From contig JAQUBQ010000003.1 of the NCBI GenBank assembly GCA_028686615.1, positions 1 through 43,227 on the forward strand: a stretch of 43,227 bases of DNA. The letters are read 5' to 3'. Positions 1 through 7,814 of this stretch are shown here, piece after piece (the stretch's first letter is position 1; the number at the start of each line of letters is the position of its first letter). The stretch comes from Clostridia bacterium (GTDB taxonomy: Bacteria > Bacillota > Clostridia > TANB77 > CAG-465). The notes below the pieces were generated by a model. It was not told the origin of the DNA, did no database searches, and worked only from the letters and a program-made list of their open reading frames with translations. A program made the translations under genes and the position numbers.

Positions 1-235
1 TCCTGATTTTCTAAAAAACATTTTTGTATTATATATTTTAGAAAAACATATACAATCTACAACAAAATATATTATAGCAGTTATAAAAAAAACAATAATC
101 AAATTAACACCCCGCCTAAATATAACATCTTATAAAAGTAACAACTAGAGTTTTTTCATTTTCTATCAAATCTAGACTTGAAATTTTAATTCTACATTTT
201 TTATGTTTTATATCTTTAAAAGCCACTACTTATGA

Positions 236-269
236 TTGACTTTTTTATACATTTCATGTAACATGAAAT
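236..269 (+). promoter_or_regulatory. Promoter and dyad operator ahead of the WG-repeat gene
   Basis: A TTGACT -35 (236-241) is followed after 17 bases by TAACAT (259-264), a 4/6 match to a sigma-A -10. A perfect 9-bp inverted repeat with a one-base centre (arms ATTTCATGT 251-259 and ACATGAAAT 261-269) covers the -10. A repressor bound there would block RNA polymerase. The regulator is unknown. The sequence before it (1-235) is AT-rich and shows no gene or clear signal. Confidence 0.5.
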
Positions 270-310
270 ATATAAATTAACAAATACAAAGGAAAATATG
301 AGGGGATAAT

Positions 311-1516
311 ATGGTAAACAAAAACACAATCATTGCTATTATATTAATTGTAATAGCATTAGGACTAATACTTCTGGGGGTCTTTATGGCATTAAATGGT
401 TCCATTAACGAAGACACCTCTGAATTTGCAGATAAGTTATATGTCGTTGAATTTAATGGCAAATATGGAGTTATGAATGCAAAAGGTAAAATCATTGCTC
501 AAGCAGCATTTGATAAAATTGGAAGAGTAAATGATACTTTATATCTAAAATCAGAAACATCTAGTCTTTTATATGATTTGAAAACTAATAAAACAATAGA
601 CTTAGAAGGCTTAGAAACCAACTTTTCATATGTTAAAGGACAGGATGGCTTTGAAGATAAATATATATTAAGTTATGGAGAGTCTGATGCTAACTCAATT
701 TATAGAATTATAGATTCGGAAGGTAAAAGAGTATCAGATAATGATTTCTCTTCAATATCTGCAGCATATAAATACTTAAATATTGTAAATGCCGATAATT
801 TTGTTCCTTTAGATTCAAAAAACAGTTCTATTGGCTCTTACAATGTAAAAAGTACTTTATCATATCCTACTGTAGATGGTAAAACTCAATATATTGTTTC
901 TAACTCAGATTCAACAAGTATTAATAACAAATATGGAATTGTTGATGAAAATAATAAACAAATAGTTGAACTAACATTTGACAGCATAGAACAAGTTAAA
1001 GACTCTAGTAGAGCATGTTTAGCTAAAAGAGGTGATTCACACTATGTAATACTATATAATGGAACTATAATAGAAACAGAAGAAGGATTTGAATTTGATT
1101 ATGTAGAAGATAGCTATATAGTACAAAAAAGAGGACAAACAGCGAACAAAATATATAATCTTGATGGAGATGTTGTAATAGATCAGATATTTACTTATCC
1201 AGCAAAAATTGTTACTCTAAATGCAGCTTCAACAAAGTATTTGCTAATGTTAAATGAAAAAACTCAAATATGGCATATGTATGATTTAAATACAACTAAA
1301 AAAATAGATACAACATTTAGTAACCTTATAGTTGATTATCTATATGATAAAGATCCTAATGTTATAAACACTTCATTGATATATAAAACTAATGCTTTAA
1401 TAGGTGTTGATATAGAAACATTTAGAACATTCCAAATAAAAATAGAGAACAATGTGATTGCTCCCCTAGAATCAGGCTTGATTTTAAGTGTTAGTGATAC
1501 GCAAACTACAAATTAG
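311..1516 (+). CDS. Membrane-anchored WG-repeat protein
   Basis: This 401-residue protein begins with a lysine and a hydrophobic membrane segment (about residues 6-27), so the rest should lie outside the membrane. WG-type (KWG) beta-hairpin repeats can be seen: KYGVMNAKGKIIAQAAFDKI at about residues 46-65 and NKYGIVDENNKQIVELTFDS near residue 205; more degenerate copies probably fill the rest. WG repeats are structural and give no specific activity. The ATG at 311 follows GAGGGGATAAT, a good ribosome-binding site. It stands alone, with its own promoter and a strong hairpin terminator. The substrate or partner is unknown. Confidence 0.75.
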   Translation: MVNKNTIIAIILIVIALGLILLGVFMALNGSINEDTSEFADKLYVVEFNGKYGVMNAKGKIIAQAAFDKIGRVNDTLYLKSETSSLLYDLKTNKTIDLEGLETNFSYVKGQDGFEDKYILSYGESDANSIYRIIDSEGKRVSDNDFSSISAAYKYLNIVNADNFVPLDSKNSSIGSYNVKSTLSYPTVDGKTQYIVSNSDSTSINNKYGIVDENNKQIVELTFDSIEQVKDSSRACLAKRGDSHYVILYNGTIIETEEGFEFDYVEDSYIVQKRGQTANKIYNLDGDVVIDQIFTYPAKIVTLNAASTKYLLMLNEKTQIWHMYDLNTTKKIDTTFSNLIVDYLYDKDPNVINTSLIYKTNALIGVDIETFRTFQIKIENNVIAPLESGLILSVSDTQTTN

Positions 1517-1525
1517 TTATATTAA

Positions 1526-1564
1526 GATTAAATAACCACCAGAACAACTGGCGGTTATTTAATC
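1526..1564 (+). terminator. Terminator of the WG-repeat gene
   Basis: A 17-bp stem (1526-1542 with 1548-1564, one mismatch) with an AACAA loop starts ten bases after the stop codon and is followed by a short T run. Confidence 0.75.
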
Positions 1565-1655
1565 TTTGGAAAAGAATATTAGCTGTATAATAAATGGTGG
1601 GGTTACAAGGGGTAATCCTAACATTTTAATAATATTATTTCTTTGCAATTTTTTA

Positions 1656-1700
1656 TGCAAAAAAATGTTGAAATATGATTTTACTTATACCCCAACATTT
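1656..1700 (-). terminator. Terminator of the tRNA-Lys/Glu/Thr operon
   Basis: On the minus strand AAATGTTG (1700-1693) pairs with CAACATTT (1670-1663), followed directly by more Ts (down to 1656). It lies 24 bases beyond the 3' end of tRNA-Thr. Confidence 0.55.
1681..1700 (+). repeat. 20-base repeat, copy 1
   Basis: TTACTTATACCCCAACATTT is identical to 16359-16378. A diverged copy lies at 14684-14718 in the same orientation. All three copies sit in intergenic DNA just 3' of minus-strand genes, so a role in transcript ends is possible. Confidence 0.6.
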
Positions 1701-1723
1701 ATTATATAACCGTTTTACTAAAT

Positions 1724-1799
1724 TGGAGCTGAAGGTCAGAATTGAACTGACGACCTGCGGTTTACAAGACCGCTGCTCTACCAGCTGAGCTACTCCAGC
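1724..1799 (-). tRNA. tRNA-Thr (TGT)
   Basis: A 76-base cloverleaf with acceptor GCTGGAG/CTTCAGC, anticodon loop CTTGTAA (anticodon TGT) and encoded CCA. It is the last gene of a three-tRNA operon. Confidence 0.95.
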
Positions 1800-1804
1800 A
1801 TATA

Positions 1805-1879
1805 TGGTGACCCGTAGGAGAGTCGAACTCCTCACTTCGCCGTGAAAGGGCGATGTCTTAACCGATTGACCAACGGGCC
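1805..1879 (-). tRNA. tRNA-Glu (TTC)
   Basis: A 75-base cloverleaf starting GGCCCGT, with anticodon TTC in the loop CTTTCAC, T arm GGAGTTCGACTCTCC and encoded CCA. It lies five bases from tRNA-Thr. Confidence 0.95.
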
Positions 1880-1915
1880 AACATTTGAAGTTTTACTATT
1901 CATTCATGAATAGTT

Positions 1916-1991
1916 TGGTGAGCCATCCGCGATTCGAACGCGGGACAACTTGATTAAAAGTCAAGTGCTCTACCTACTGAGCTAATGGCCC
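1916..1991 (-). tRNA. tRNA-Lys (TTT)
   Basis: A 76-base cloverleaf with acceptor GGGCCAT/ATGGCTC, anticodon loop CTTTTAA (TTT), T loop TTCGAAT and encoded CCA. It is the first gene of the tRNA operon. Confidence 0.95.
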
Positions 1992-2010
1992 TCAAATGTT
2001 TTGCCTTATT

Positions 2011-2039
2011 AGTTTACAATACTTGCCCCTATATGTCAA
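2011..2039 (-). promoter_or_regulatory. Promoter of the tRNA operon
   Basis: On the minus strand TTGACA (2039-2034), a 17-base spacer and TAAACT (2016-2011) lie just upstream of tRNA-Lys, giving a start around 2004. Confidence 0.7.
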
Positions 2040-2181
2040 GCATTTTATTACAAATTATTTATTTTCTAATAATTATATGCATAAATTTGTTGATTCCTTT
2101 TTAAGCTCTAGTTTTTTGTTGTTTTTTTATATGATATATGTTAATATTTTCTTAACACACATTATATTTAAGGGAGAGAAA

Positions 2182-3258
2182 ATGAAAAAAATTATAAATT
2201 ATTTAAAAGAAAAAGATACTTTAACAATAAACATATTAATTGTTATAATTATTATATTATCTATTATTGGAACAATTATATATATTAACAATAGAAGGGC
2301 TGACATACAAAATGATCATTATAAAACAATAAGCGTTAAAAATCCTAAAGATATTGAAATTGAAATTCCACCAGGAGCTACCCTTTCAGAAATAGCAAAC
2401 ATTATATACAAGGCAGATATAATTAAATATCCTAAAAAATTTATATCTTTTGCCAAATCAGAAGGAAATAGTGCTAAGTATCAACATGGAATTTTCACTT
2501 TAAACATCAACATGTCTTATGAGGACATCAGCAAAAAGTTACAACAACCGGGCGGAGTACCTAATTCTATTAAAATCACAATACCTGAAGGTTATGAATT
2601 AAGACAAATAATAGATCTATACGTGCAAAAAGGACTTGGAAGTAAAGAAGGTTTTGAAAATGCAATTATAAATGGAAACTATAAGTATTGGTTTTTAGAA
2701 GGCCTTAAAAAAAATCCTATTTATTTAGAAGGTTATTTGTTTCCTGCTACTTACTCTTTCTTAAAAGATTCTACTGAAGAAACCATCTTAAAAACAATGC
2801 TAGATAAATTTAATACTACATTTACCAATAACATGAAAATTAGATGCAATGAATTAGGTATGACCGTACATGAAGTGCTAACTCTAGCTTCAATTGTTGA
2901 AAGAGAAGCTGCTAATGATTCAGAAAGAGATATTGTTGCTTCTGTGTTTTATAATAGGCTAAATAGTAAAACATATCCTTATCTTGAATCTTGTGCAACT
3001 GTTCAATATATATTAAAAGAAAGAAAACCTGTCCTTTCTATAGCTGATACCCAAATTAATAGTCCGTATAACACATATAAAAATGCAGGCTTACCCCCAA
3101 ACCCTATAGCTTCTCCAGGTGTTGAATCTATAAATGCTACTTTATATCCTGCAAATACCGATTATTTATTTTTTGTATTAGGTAATGATGGCAAACATAT
3201 ATTTAGTAAAACATATGACCAACATCAAGCTGCAATAGCTAAAATAAGAGGAAATTAA
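2182..3258 (+). CDS. mltG: Endolytic murein transglycosylase MltG
   Basis: MltG cleaves nascent peptidoglycan strands at the outer face of the membrane and so sets glycan length. The 358-residue protein has a short cytoplasmic N-terminus, one membrane segment (about 14-37) and a YceG-like domain. Visible family motifs are IPEGYELRQI, LEGYLFPATYSF, LASIVEREA (with the catalytic Glu), VFYNRL and GLPPNPIASPG. The frame is open from 1996, but ATG 2182 is chosen because AGGGAGAGAAA precedes it and the membrane segment follows at the usual distance. It converges on rsmA, and the two share a terminator. Confidence 0.93.
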   Translation: MKKIINYLKEKDTLTINILIVIIIILSIIGTIIYINNRRADIQNDHYKTISVKNPKDIEIEIPPGATLSEIANIIYKADIIKYPKKFISFAKSEGNSAKYQHGIFTLNINMSYEDISKKLQQPGGVPNSIKITIPEGYELRQIIDLYVQKGLGSKEGFENAIINGNYKYWFLEGLKKNPIYLEGYLFPATYSFLKDSTEETILKTMLDKFNTTFTNNMKIRCNELGMTVHEVLTLASIVEREAANDSERDIVASVFYNRLNSKTYPYLESCATVQYILKERKPVLSIADTQINSPYNTYKNAGLPPNPIASPGVESINATLYPANTDYLFFVLGNDGKHIFSKTYDQHQAAIAKIRGN

Positions 3259-3270
3259 TCCTCTTATTTT
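3241..3270. terminator. Bidirectional terminator between mltG and rsmA
   Basis: A perfect 12-bp stem (3241-3252 with 3259-3270) with an AATTAA loop has A and T tracts at its ends, so it can terminate transcription in both directions. It overlaps the last codons of mltG and the rsmA stop codon. Confidence 0.8.
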
Positions 3271-4108
3271 ATTTTGCTATATAATTTGCCACTTTAACAA
3301 ATTCTTCTACGCTTAGTTCTTCTGCTCTGGCATTTTCTTTTATACCATTTGATTCTAAGATTTTATTAATTTCTTCTTTTGTAAGTCCTAAAAAGTTTGT
3401 ACTCTCTAGAGAATTAGTGAGTTTTTTTCTTCTTTTAGAAAAAGCTGCTTTTACAAATTTAAAAAATATTTCTTTGTTTATTACGTTGTGTTTCTTTTCT
3501 ATTTTAATAAAAGTAACTGAAGATGTTACGTTTGGTTGTGGCAAAAACGCCGAGTTTGGTACGTCAAAAGCTTTTGTAGCTGTTCCATAATAGTCTATAT
3601 TAACTGTTAATATCCCATAGTCTTTACTTCTACTCTTTGATATCATTCTTTCTGCAACTTCCTTTTGTACCATAACTGTCATACTTTCAGTACAATCACT
3701 CCATTCTTCTAATATTTTAAATAAAATAGGTGTTGTAATATAATAAGGCAAATTAGCAACAATCTTAATTTTTTCATTGCTTTTTATATGATCTTTTATA
3801 TCTACTTTTAAAATATCCTTTTTTACTAGTTCTAAGTTACTTTCTTTTGCAAATCTAGTTTCTAATACTTTTATCATATCTTCATCTATTTCAAATGCTA
3901 TTACCCTTTTTGCTTTTTTGATAAGTTTTTCTGTTAAGTTACCTAAGCCTGGTCCTATTTCAACAATTGTATCTTCCTTACTAATATTAGGGATGGCCGC
4001 TATATCTTCTAATATATCATTATCTATTAAAAAGTTTTGACCATACTTTTTTTTAGCTCTTAGATCATTACTTTTAAGCCACCTTAATGTTTCTTCTTTT
4101 ACCTTCAT
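3269..4108 (-). CDS. rsmA: 16S rRNA (adenine1518-N6/adenine1519-N6)-dimethyltransferase
   Basis: RsmA (KsgA) dimethylates two adjacent adenines near the 3' end of 16S rRNA, using S-adenosylmethionine, late in small-subunit assembly. The 279-residue protein shows KKYGQNFLID near the start, the SAM motif VEIGPGLGNLTEKL, the acidic FEIDEDM and the catalytic VANLPYYITTPI. The C-terminal helical domain with FSKRRKKL is complete. A YabE-like gene lies directly upstream, a conserved Firmicute neighbourhood. A 7-bp palindrome (TTATGAA/TTCATAA, 4139-4153) sits between them. Confidence 0.95.
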   Translation of the reverse strand: MKVKEETLRWLKSNDLRAKKKYGQNFLIDNDILEDIAAIPNISKEDTIVEIGPGLGNLTEKLIKKAKRVIAFEIDEDMIKVLETRFAKESNLELVKKDILKVDIKDHIKSNEKIKIVANLPYYITTPILFKILEEWSDCTESMTVMVQKEVAERMISKSRSKDYGILTVNIDYYGTATKAFDVPNSAFLPQPNVTSSVTFIKIEKKHNVINKEIFFKFVKAAFSKRRKKLTNSLESTNFLGLTKEEINKILESNGIKENARAEELSVEEFVKVANYIAK

Positions 4109-4176
4109 TTTATTTAATCTCCTTTAAAATAAAAGGCATTATGAATTTCATAACACCTACATATTTATATTTAAAA

Positions 4177-5256
4177 TTATAATCCACCATTTGCTATAAG
4201 TTTATCTCTATTTGCTAAAACTTTCTTACCGTAATACCAAGATTCTGAATTATTGCCATTACTTAAGTATTTCTTGTAACTTCCGTCTCCTCTATTATAT
4301 GAGTTTAATGCGTGTAGTTCTAATGTTCTACCACTTGCTGAGCTTCCCCAAGATTTAAAATATCTTGCTAAAAAGAATGCACCCGCTTGTATGTTTTGGT
4401 ATGGTTCTAAAAAGCTTTTAACTCCTAGTTTTCTTGTTAAGTATGCATGATTCCCTATATTAATTTGACAAAGACCATAGTCATTTGTTTTACTAATCTT
4501 TCCTGGTTGAAATCCACTTTCTGTATACATCATTGCTAAAAATATCTCGTATGGTACTCCATACTTTTTACACATATTATATGCATAAATTTGTTGTTCT
4601 TTTGGTAACTTTATATTATACTGTTTGAATCCTTCTTTTGTTACTAGGTCATTCGCATTAACTCTGCTTGTATCTCCTCTAGATACAACCGGTATTGCTG
4701 TTCCCACATCTATAACCTTTTTAACAGGTTCTTTAGATATTTCTTCGCTAATTAAGGTTCTTGCAATTTCCTTCTCATTTTCATAAGTAATAACAAACTT
4801 TTCTATCTTTTCGCCTTTTGCACCTTGTTGTATGATTTTGTTAGTACCTCTATTCATTGAAGCATTACTTTTTTGTTCTGTTTCATAATCAATATATCTT
4901 ATTTCTTCAACTACTTTTTCTATTATGTTGTTTTTAGCTAGTTCATAATATTCATTAAAATCTAAATATGCTACTTCATCTTGTTCTGAATAAATTTTGA
5001 TAGTCATATTATCTTTCAAACGATTTTCTATACCCGGTGTCACGATTGCTTTTTCATCTATATGAATTTTGTTTTGCATTAAAAAACCTTCAACTGTGTT
5101 TGACATTGTTTTTATATGTTCAACTTTTCCATAATAGTCCACCACTATATCTTTTGTTTGAAATTTAACTACCACTAGCCCTAATGTAACAAACATTAAT
5201 ATACATGTAAGCATCACAAAGATTTTTCTTATCATGTATACCTTATCTTCGTTCAC
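4177..5256 (-). CDS. YabE-like cell-wall protein with G5 and lytic transglycosylase (SLT) domains
   Basis: This is probably a membrane-anchored muralytic enzyme. The 359 residues comprise a membrane segment (about 9-27), a DUF348-type stretch (GKVEHIKTMSNTVEGFL), a G5 domain (KFVITYENEKEIARTLISEE to about residue 180) and a C-terminal lysozyme-like SLT domain. In the SLT domain MMYTESGF carries the presumed catalytic Glu and NDYGLCQINIGNH the typical second motif. Bacillus YabE ends in a 3D domain instead, so this is a domain-swapped relative in the same rsmA neighbourhood. The start is GTG at 5256 after AAGGAGG. The mRNA probably begins with a small CCGAT/ATCGG hairpin that abuts the ribosome-binding site. 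Confidence 0.85.
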   Translation of the reverse strand: MNEDKVYMIRKIFVMLTCILMFVTLGLVVVKFQTKDIVVDYYGKVEHIKTMSNTVEGFLMQNKIHIDEKAIVTPGIENRLKDNMTIKIYSEQDEVAYLDFNEYYELAKNNIIEKVVEEIRYIDYETEQKSNASMNRGTNKIIQQGAKGEKIEKFVITYENEKEIARTLISEEISKEPVKKVIDVGTAIPVVSRGDTSRVNANDLVTKEGFKQYNIKLPKEQQIYAYNMCKKYGVPYEIFLAMMYTESGFQPGKISKTNDYGLCQINIGNHAYLTRKLGVKSFLEPYQNIQAGAFFLARYFKSWGSSASGRTLELHALNSYNRGDGSYKKYLSNGNNSESWYYGKKVLANRDKLIANGGL

Positions 5257-5291
5257 TAAAATTCCTCCTTCCGATAAAATCGGATATACAT

Positions 5292-5321
5292 ATTATACTA
5301 TATTTTTCTAGCACTTGTCAA
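5292..5321 (-). promoter_or_regulatory. Sigma-A promoter of the YabE-like gene
   Basis: TTGACA (5321-5316), an 18-base spacer and TATAAT (5297-5292) give a start near 5285, about 30 bases before the GTG. The transcript would start almost at the CCGAT/ATCGG hairpin (5270-5282). The rest of the intergenic region to 5580 shows no further gene, only weak AT-rich promoter-like sequence for lemA. Confidence 0.75.
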
Positions 5322-5589
5322 CTTTAGCTTTCATTTATCTCTTTCTATTTTATTTTTTTATAAACAAATTTCCCTATTTTCGGGTATTTATACCTGTATA
5401 TTATATTTATATGTTATTTGTCCTACTTTATTACAATGGATTATTATATTAGTTTTTCTTAATTCCTTTGTTAAAAGATCTCTATTTCGGTTACTATTAT
5501 TAACTTCAAATATCACCCTATCTATTGTATTTAAATACTTTTAATGTTAAAATATATGTATGATTCAAGTTATTTAAGGAGGTATTTAT

Positions 5590-6138
5590 ATGGGTTGGAT
5601 TATTTTAATAATAGTAGTTGTATTAATTCTTTTTGTTATAGGAATATACAACAATCTTGTATCGTTAAAAATGAGAGTAAAAAACGCATGGGCACAAATA
5701 GAGACTCAATTAAAAAGAAGATTTGATTTAGTTCCAAATCTAGTTGAAACCGTAAAAGGTTACGCAAAACACGAAAGTGAAACATTAGAAAAGGTTATTG
5801 AAGCAAGAAATAAGTATGTTTCTGGTGGTTCTCCAACAGATGCGGCTACTGCAAGTAATGAACTTTCATCTTCGCTAAAATCTCTTTTTGCATTATCAGA
5901 AGCATATCCAGATTTAAAAGCGAATGAAAATTTTCTAGCATTGCAAACAGAACTTTCAGGAACTGAAGATAAAATTGCTTATTCAAGACAATTTTATAAT
6001 GACACCGTTCAACGCTATAATCATGCAATAATGGTGTTCCCTAATGTTTTATTTGCTAGGATGTTCAATTTTAGTGAAGAAACATTCTTCGAAACTAGTA
6101 GTCAGGAAGAAAGAGAAGCTGTAAAAGTTCAATTTTAG
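5590..6138 (+). CDS. lemA: LemA family protein
   Basis: The protein has 182 residues. An N-terminal membrane segment (about 3-21) is followed by the LemA helical core: NLVSLKMRVKNAWAQIETQL, then RRFDLVPNLVETVKGYAKHE, and AYSRQFYNDTVQRYN near the C-terminus. LemA proteins are membrane-anchored helical bundles of uncertain function, often next to M48 peptidases, as here. The ATG follows AAGGAGGTATTTAT. It is the first gene of a lemA-M48-dut operon. Confidence 0.93.
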   Translation: MGWIILIIVVVLILFVIGIYNNLVSLKMRVKNAWAQIETQLKRRFDLVPNLVETVKGYAKHESETLEKVIEARNKYVSGGSPTDAATASNELSSSLKSLFALSEAYPDLKANENFLALQTELSGTEDKIAYSRQFYNDTVQRYNHAIMVFPNVLFARMFNFSEETFFETSSQEEREAVKVQF

Positions 6139-6156
6139 AAATAAAGGAGATTTTAT

Positions 6157-7047
6157 ATGATTTTAGAAGAAGTAAGAAAAAACAAAGTTTCATCCTTTAT
6201 CATTATTTCAGTATTTATTATTGTTATCATGTTAGGTGTGTACTCAATTTGTATGTATTATGATTTAGGTGCACTTTCAATTGTTTTTGCTCTTGCTTTT
6301 TCTATAATTCCAGCCTTGATATCATATTATAACTGTGACAAGCTTGTTCTTAAACTTAATGGCGCTAGGCCTGCTACAAAAGAACAAGATTTACTAATCG
6401 ACAGTTTGTTAGAAGGTTTGTGTATAGCTTCTGGATTACCAAAACCAAAGTTGTATATAATTGAGGATTCTGCAATGAATGCTTTTGCAACAGGCAGAAA
6501 TCCAGAAACCGCCGTAATATGTTTAACTACTGGAATTATAGAAAGGTTGGACAAGTATGAACTTGAAGGCGTCATAGCTCACGAGCTTGCACATATTAAA
6601 AATCACGACATTTTACTTTTTACTGTAGTTTCAGTTTTTGTTGGCTTGGTTGTTATTCTATCAGATTTTTTTACTAGAATAGCATTTAGAGGTAGTTCAA
6701 GAAAAAGAAATAACAATAAAAACGGGGGTATTATCGCTTTAGTTGCTATAATTTTTATAATACTTTCTCCTATCTTTGCTACTTTAATGCAACTTATGCT
6801 ATCTAGAAAACGTGAATACTTAGCAGATTCTACTGCCATTGAATTCACTAGAAATCCTGATGGTCTTATAAATGCATTGAGAAAAATTTCAAACGATTTT
6901 AATCCTCTGGAAACAGCAAGCAAATCTACTGCTCATATGTATATAGTAAATCCTTTTAAAGAAAAGAGACAAGTTACAAGAGATAACTTAATGTCAACGC
7001 ATCCAGCAATAGAAAACAGAATTGACAAATTAATTAATATACAATAA
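6157..7047 (+). CDS. M48 family (HtpX-like) membrane metalloprotease
   Basis: A zinc protease of the inner membrane, presumably for quality control. The 296 residues have two N-terminal membrane segments (about 14-32 and 36-57), the catalytic HELAH motif near residue 142 within EGVIAHELAHIKNHD, two further membrane segments and the downstream REYLADSTA motif supplying the third zinc ligand. Its length matches HtpX. It begins 18 bases after lemA, with which it is probably co-transcribed. Confidence 0.92.
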   Translation: MILEEVRKNKVSSFIIISVFIIVIMLGVYSICMYYDLGALSIVFALAFSIIPALISYYNCDKLVLKLNGARPATKEQDLLIDSLLEGLCIASGLPKPKLYIIEDSAMNAFATGRNPETAVICLTTGIIERLDKYELEGVIAHELAHIKNHDILLFTVVSVFVGLVVILSDFFTRIAFRGSSRKRNNNKNGGIIALVAIIFIILSPIFATLMQLMLSRKREYLADSTAIEFTRNPDGLINALRKISNDFNPLETASKSTAHMYIVNPFKEKRQVTRDNLMSTHPAIENRIDKLINIQ

Positions 7048-7064
7048 TTTAGGAGGAAAAACAT

Positions 7065-7545
7065 ATGGGAAGAGGCTTTAAAATATGTAAAGGATATGAC
7101 AACAAAGGTATAAACCTACCTAAAAGGCAAACAGAAAACTCTGCTGCATACGATATAGAAAGTGCAGAAGAAATTGTAGTGCCTTCACTTTTTAACGATA
7201 TAGTTAATGGTGTTAATAAAACAGATTTTAAACCCACATTAATTAAGACTGGGATAAAGGCTTATTTTGAAGCGGATGAAACATTACTTATATTTAATCG
7301 TTCTAGCCGGTCCAATCAAGAGAAACCTTGTTCTTGCAAACAGTGTTGGGGTTATTGATAGTGATTATTATTCTAATAAATTAAATGATGGTGAAATTTT
7401 AGTTTGTATGTATAATTTTTCTAAGAATGATTTAATTATTCGAAAAGGAGAAAGAATTGCTCAAGGTATGTTTCAAAAAGTATTAATAACAGATGATGAC
7501 ATTTCATCTGGATTAAGAAATGGTGGCTTTGGTAGTACAAATTAA
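7065..7545 (+). CDS. dut: dUTPase-family protein, split by a +1 shift at an in-frame CGG codon
   Basis: dUTP diphosphatase removes dUTP and supplies dUMP. The first frame runs 7065-7358 and the second (7309 onward) ends at 7545. Joined, they give a 159-residue protein with the family order: SAAYDIESAEEI, TLIKTGIKAYF, LLIFNRSS, PIKRNLVLANSVGVIDSDYY, ERIAQGMFQK and the C-terminal NGGFGSTN. The break lies between NRSS and PIKRNL, at CGG 7308-7310, codon 82. Omitting C7308 gives GGT (Gly) and restores the family sequence; without the shift, translation stops 15 codons later inside the active-site region. Start ATG 7065 after AGGAGG. Either a programmed shift, a pseudogene or an assembly error; identical breaks in two other genes argue for the first. 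Confidence 0.85.
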
Positions 7546-7592
7546 ACAACAAATTAGTTTCATATAAGTCTTTTACATTAATAAATATACGA

Positions 7593-7625
7593 AGAGAAAG
7601 TACAGTTAAACAGTACTTTCTCTTT
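7593..7625 (+). terminator. Terminator of the lemA operon
   Basis: A perfect 11-bp stem (7593-7603 with 7613-7623) with a nine-base loop is followed by TT. The remaining gap up to 7814 holds AT-rich sequence with no gene. Confidence 0.75.
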
Positions 7626-7814
7626 AATATTATGTGTCCATTGGGATATATTTTAAGTTGAAAACAAGATTTAATATTTAGGTACCTAATTATCTTGTTG
7701 ATATTTTAAAAACCATTATCTATATCAACCCCCTCTCATCTTTACATTTACATTTTATATTACAATTATGAATTTCATATGAACATAAAGTGTATATTTG
7801 GTAATAATAATTAC

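Larger units (their letters stand above)
1586..1706. repeat. 121-bp element bounded by 18-bp inverted repeats
   Basis: TATAATAAATGGTGGGGT (1586-1603) is matched in inverted orientation by 1689-1706 with one mismatch. The interior is AT-rich and contains a small TTTGCA/TGCAAA hairpin. Related sequence occurs at 14684-14718 and 16356-16378. The right arm also forms part of the tRNA operon terminator. It may be a small non-autonomous repeat or a pair of terminator-type sequences; no target-site duplication is evident. Confidence 0.45.

Noticed and set aside
1653-1835. A 60-residue frame across the tRNA genes
   Set aside because: It is only the translation of tRNA-Thr and flanking sequence, without a ribosome-binding site.
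5544-5726. A 60-residue frame overlapping the start of lemA
   Set aside because: It overlaps lemA in another frame and lacks family features; lemA has the good ribosome-binding site.
7301-7320. A prfB-like +1 shift (CUU-UGA with upstream Shine-Dalgarno)
   Set aside because: None of the three breaks has a stop codon, a CUU slippery codon or an AGGGGG-type sequence just upstream; the shared element is CGG alone.
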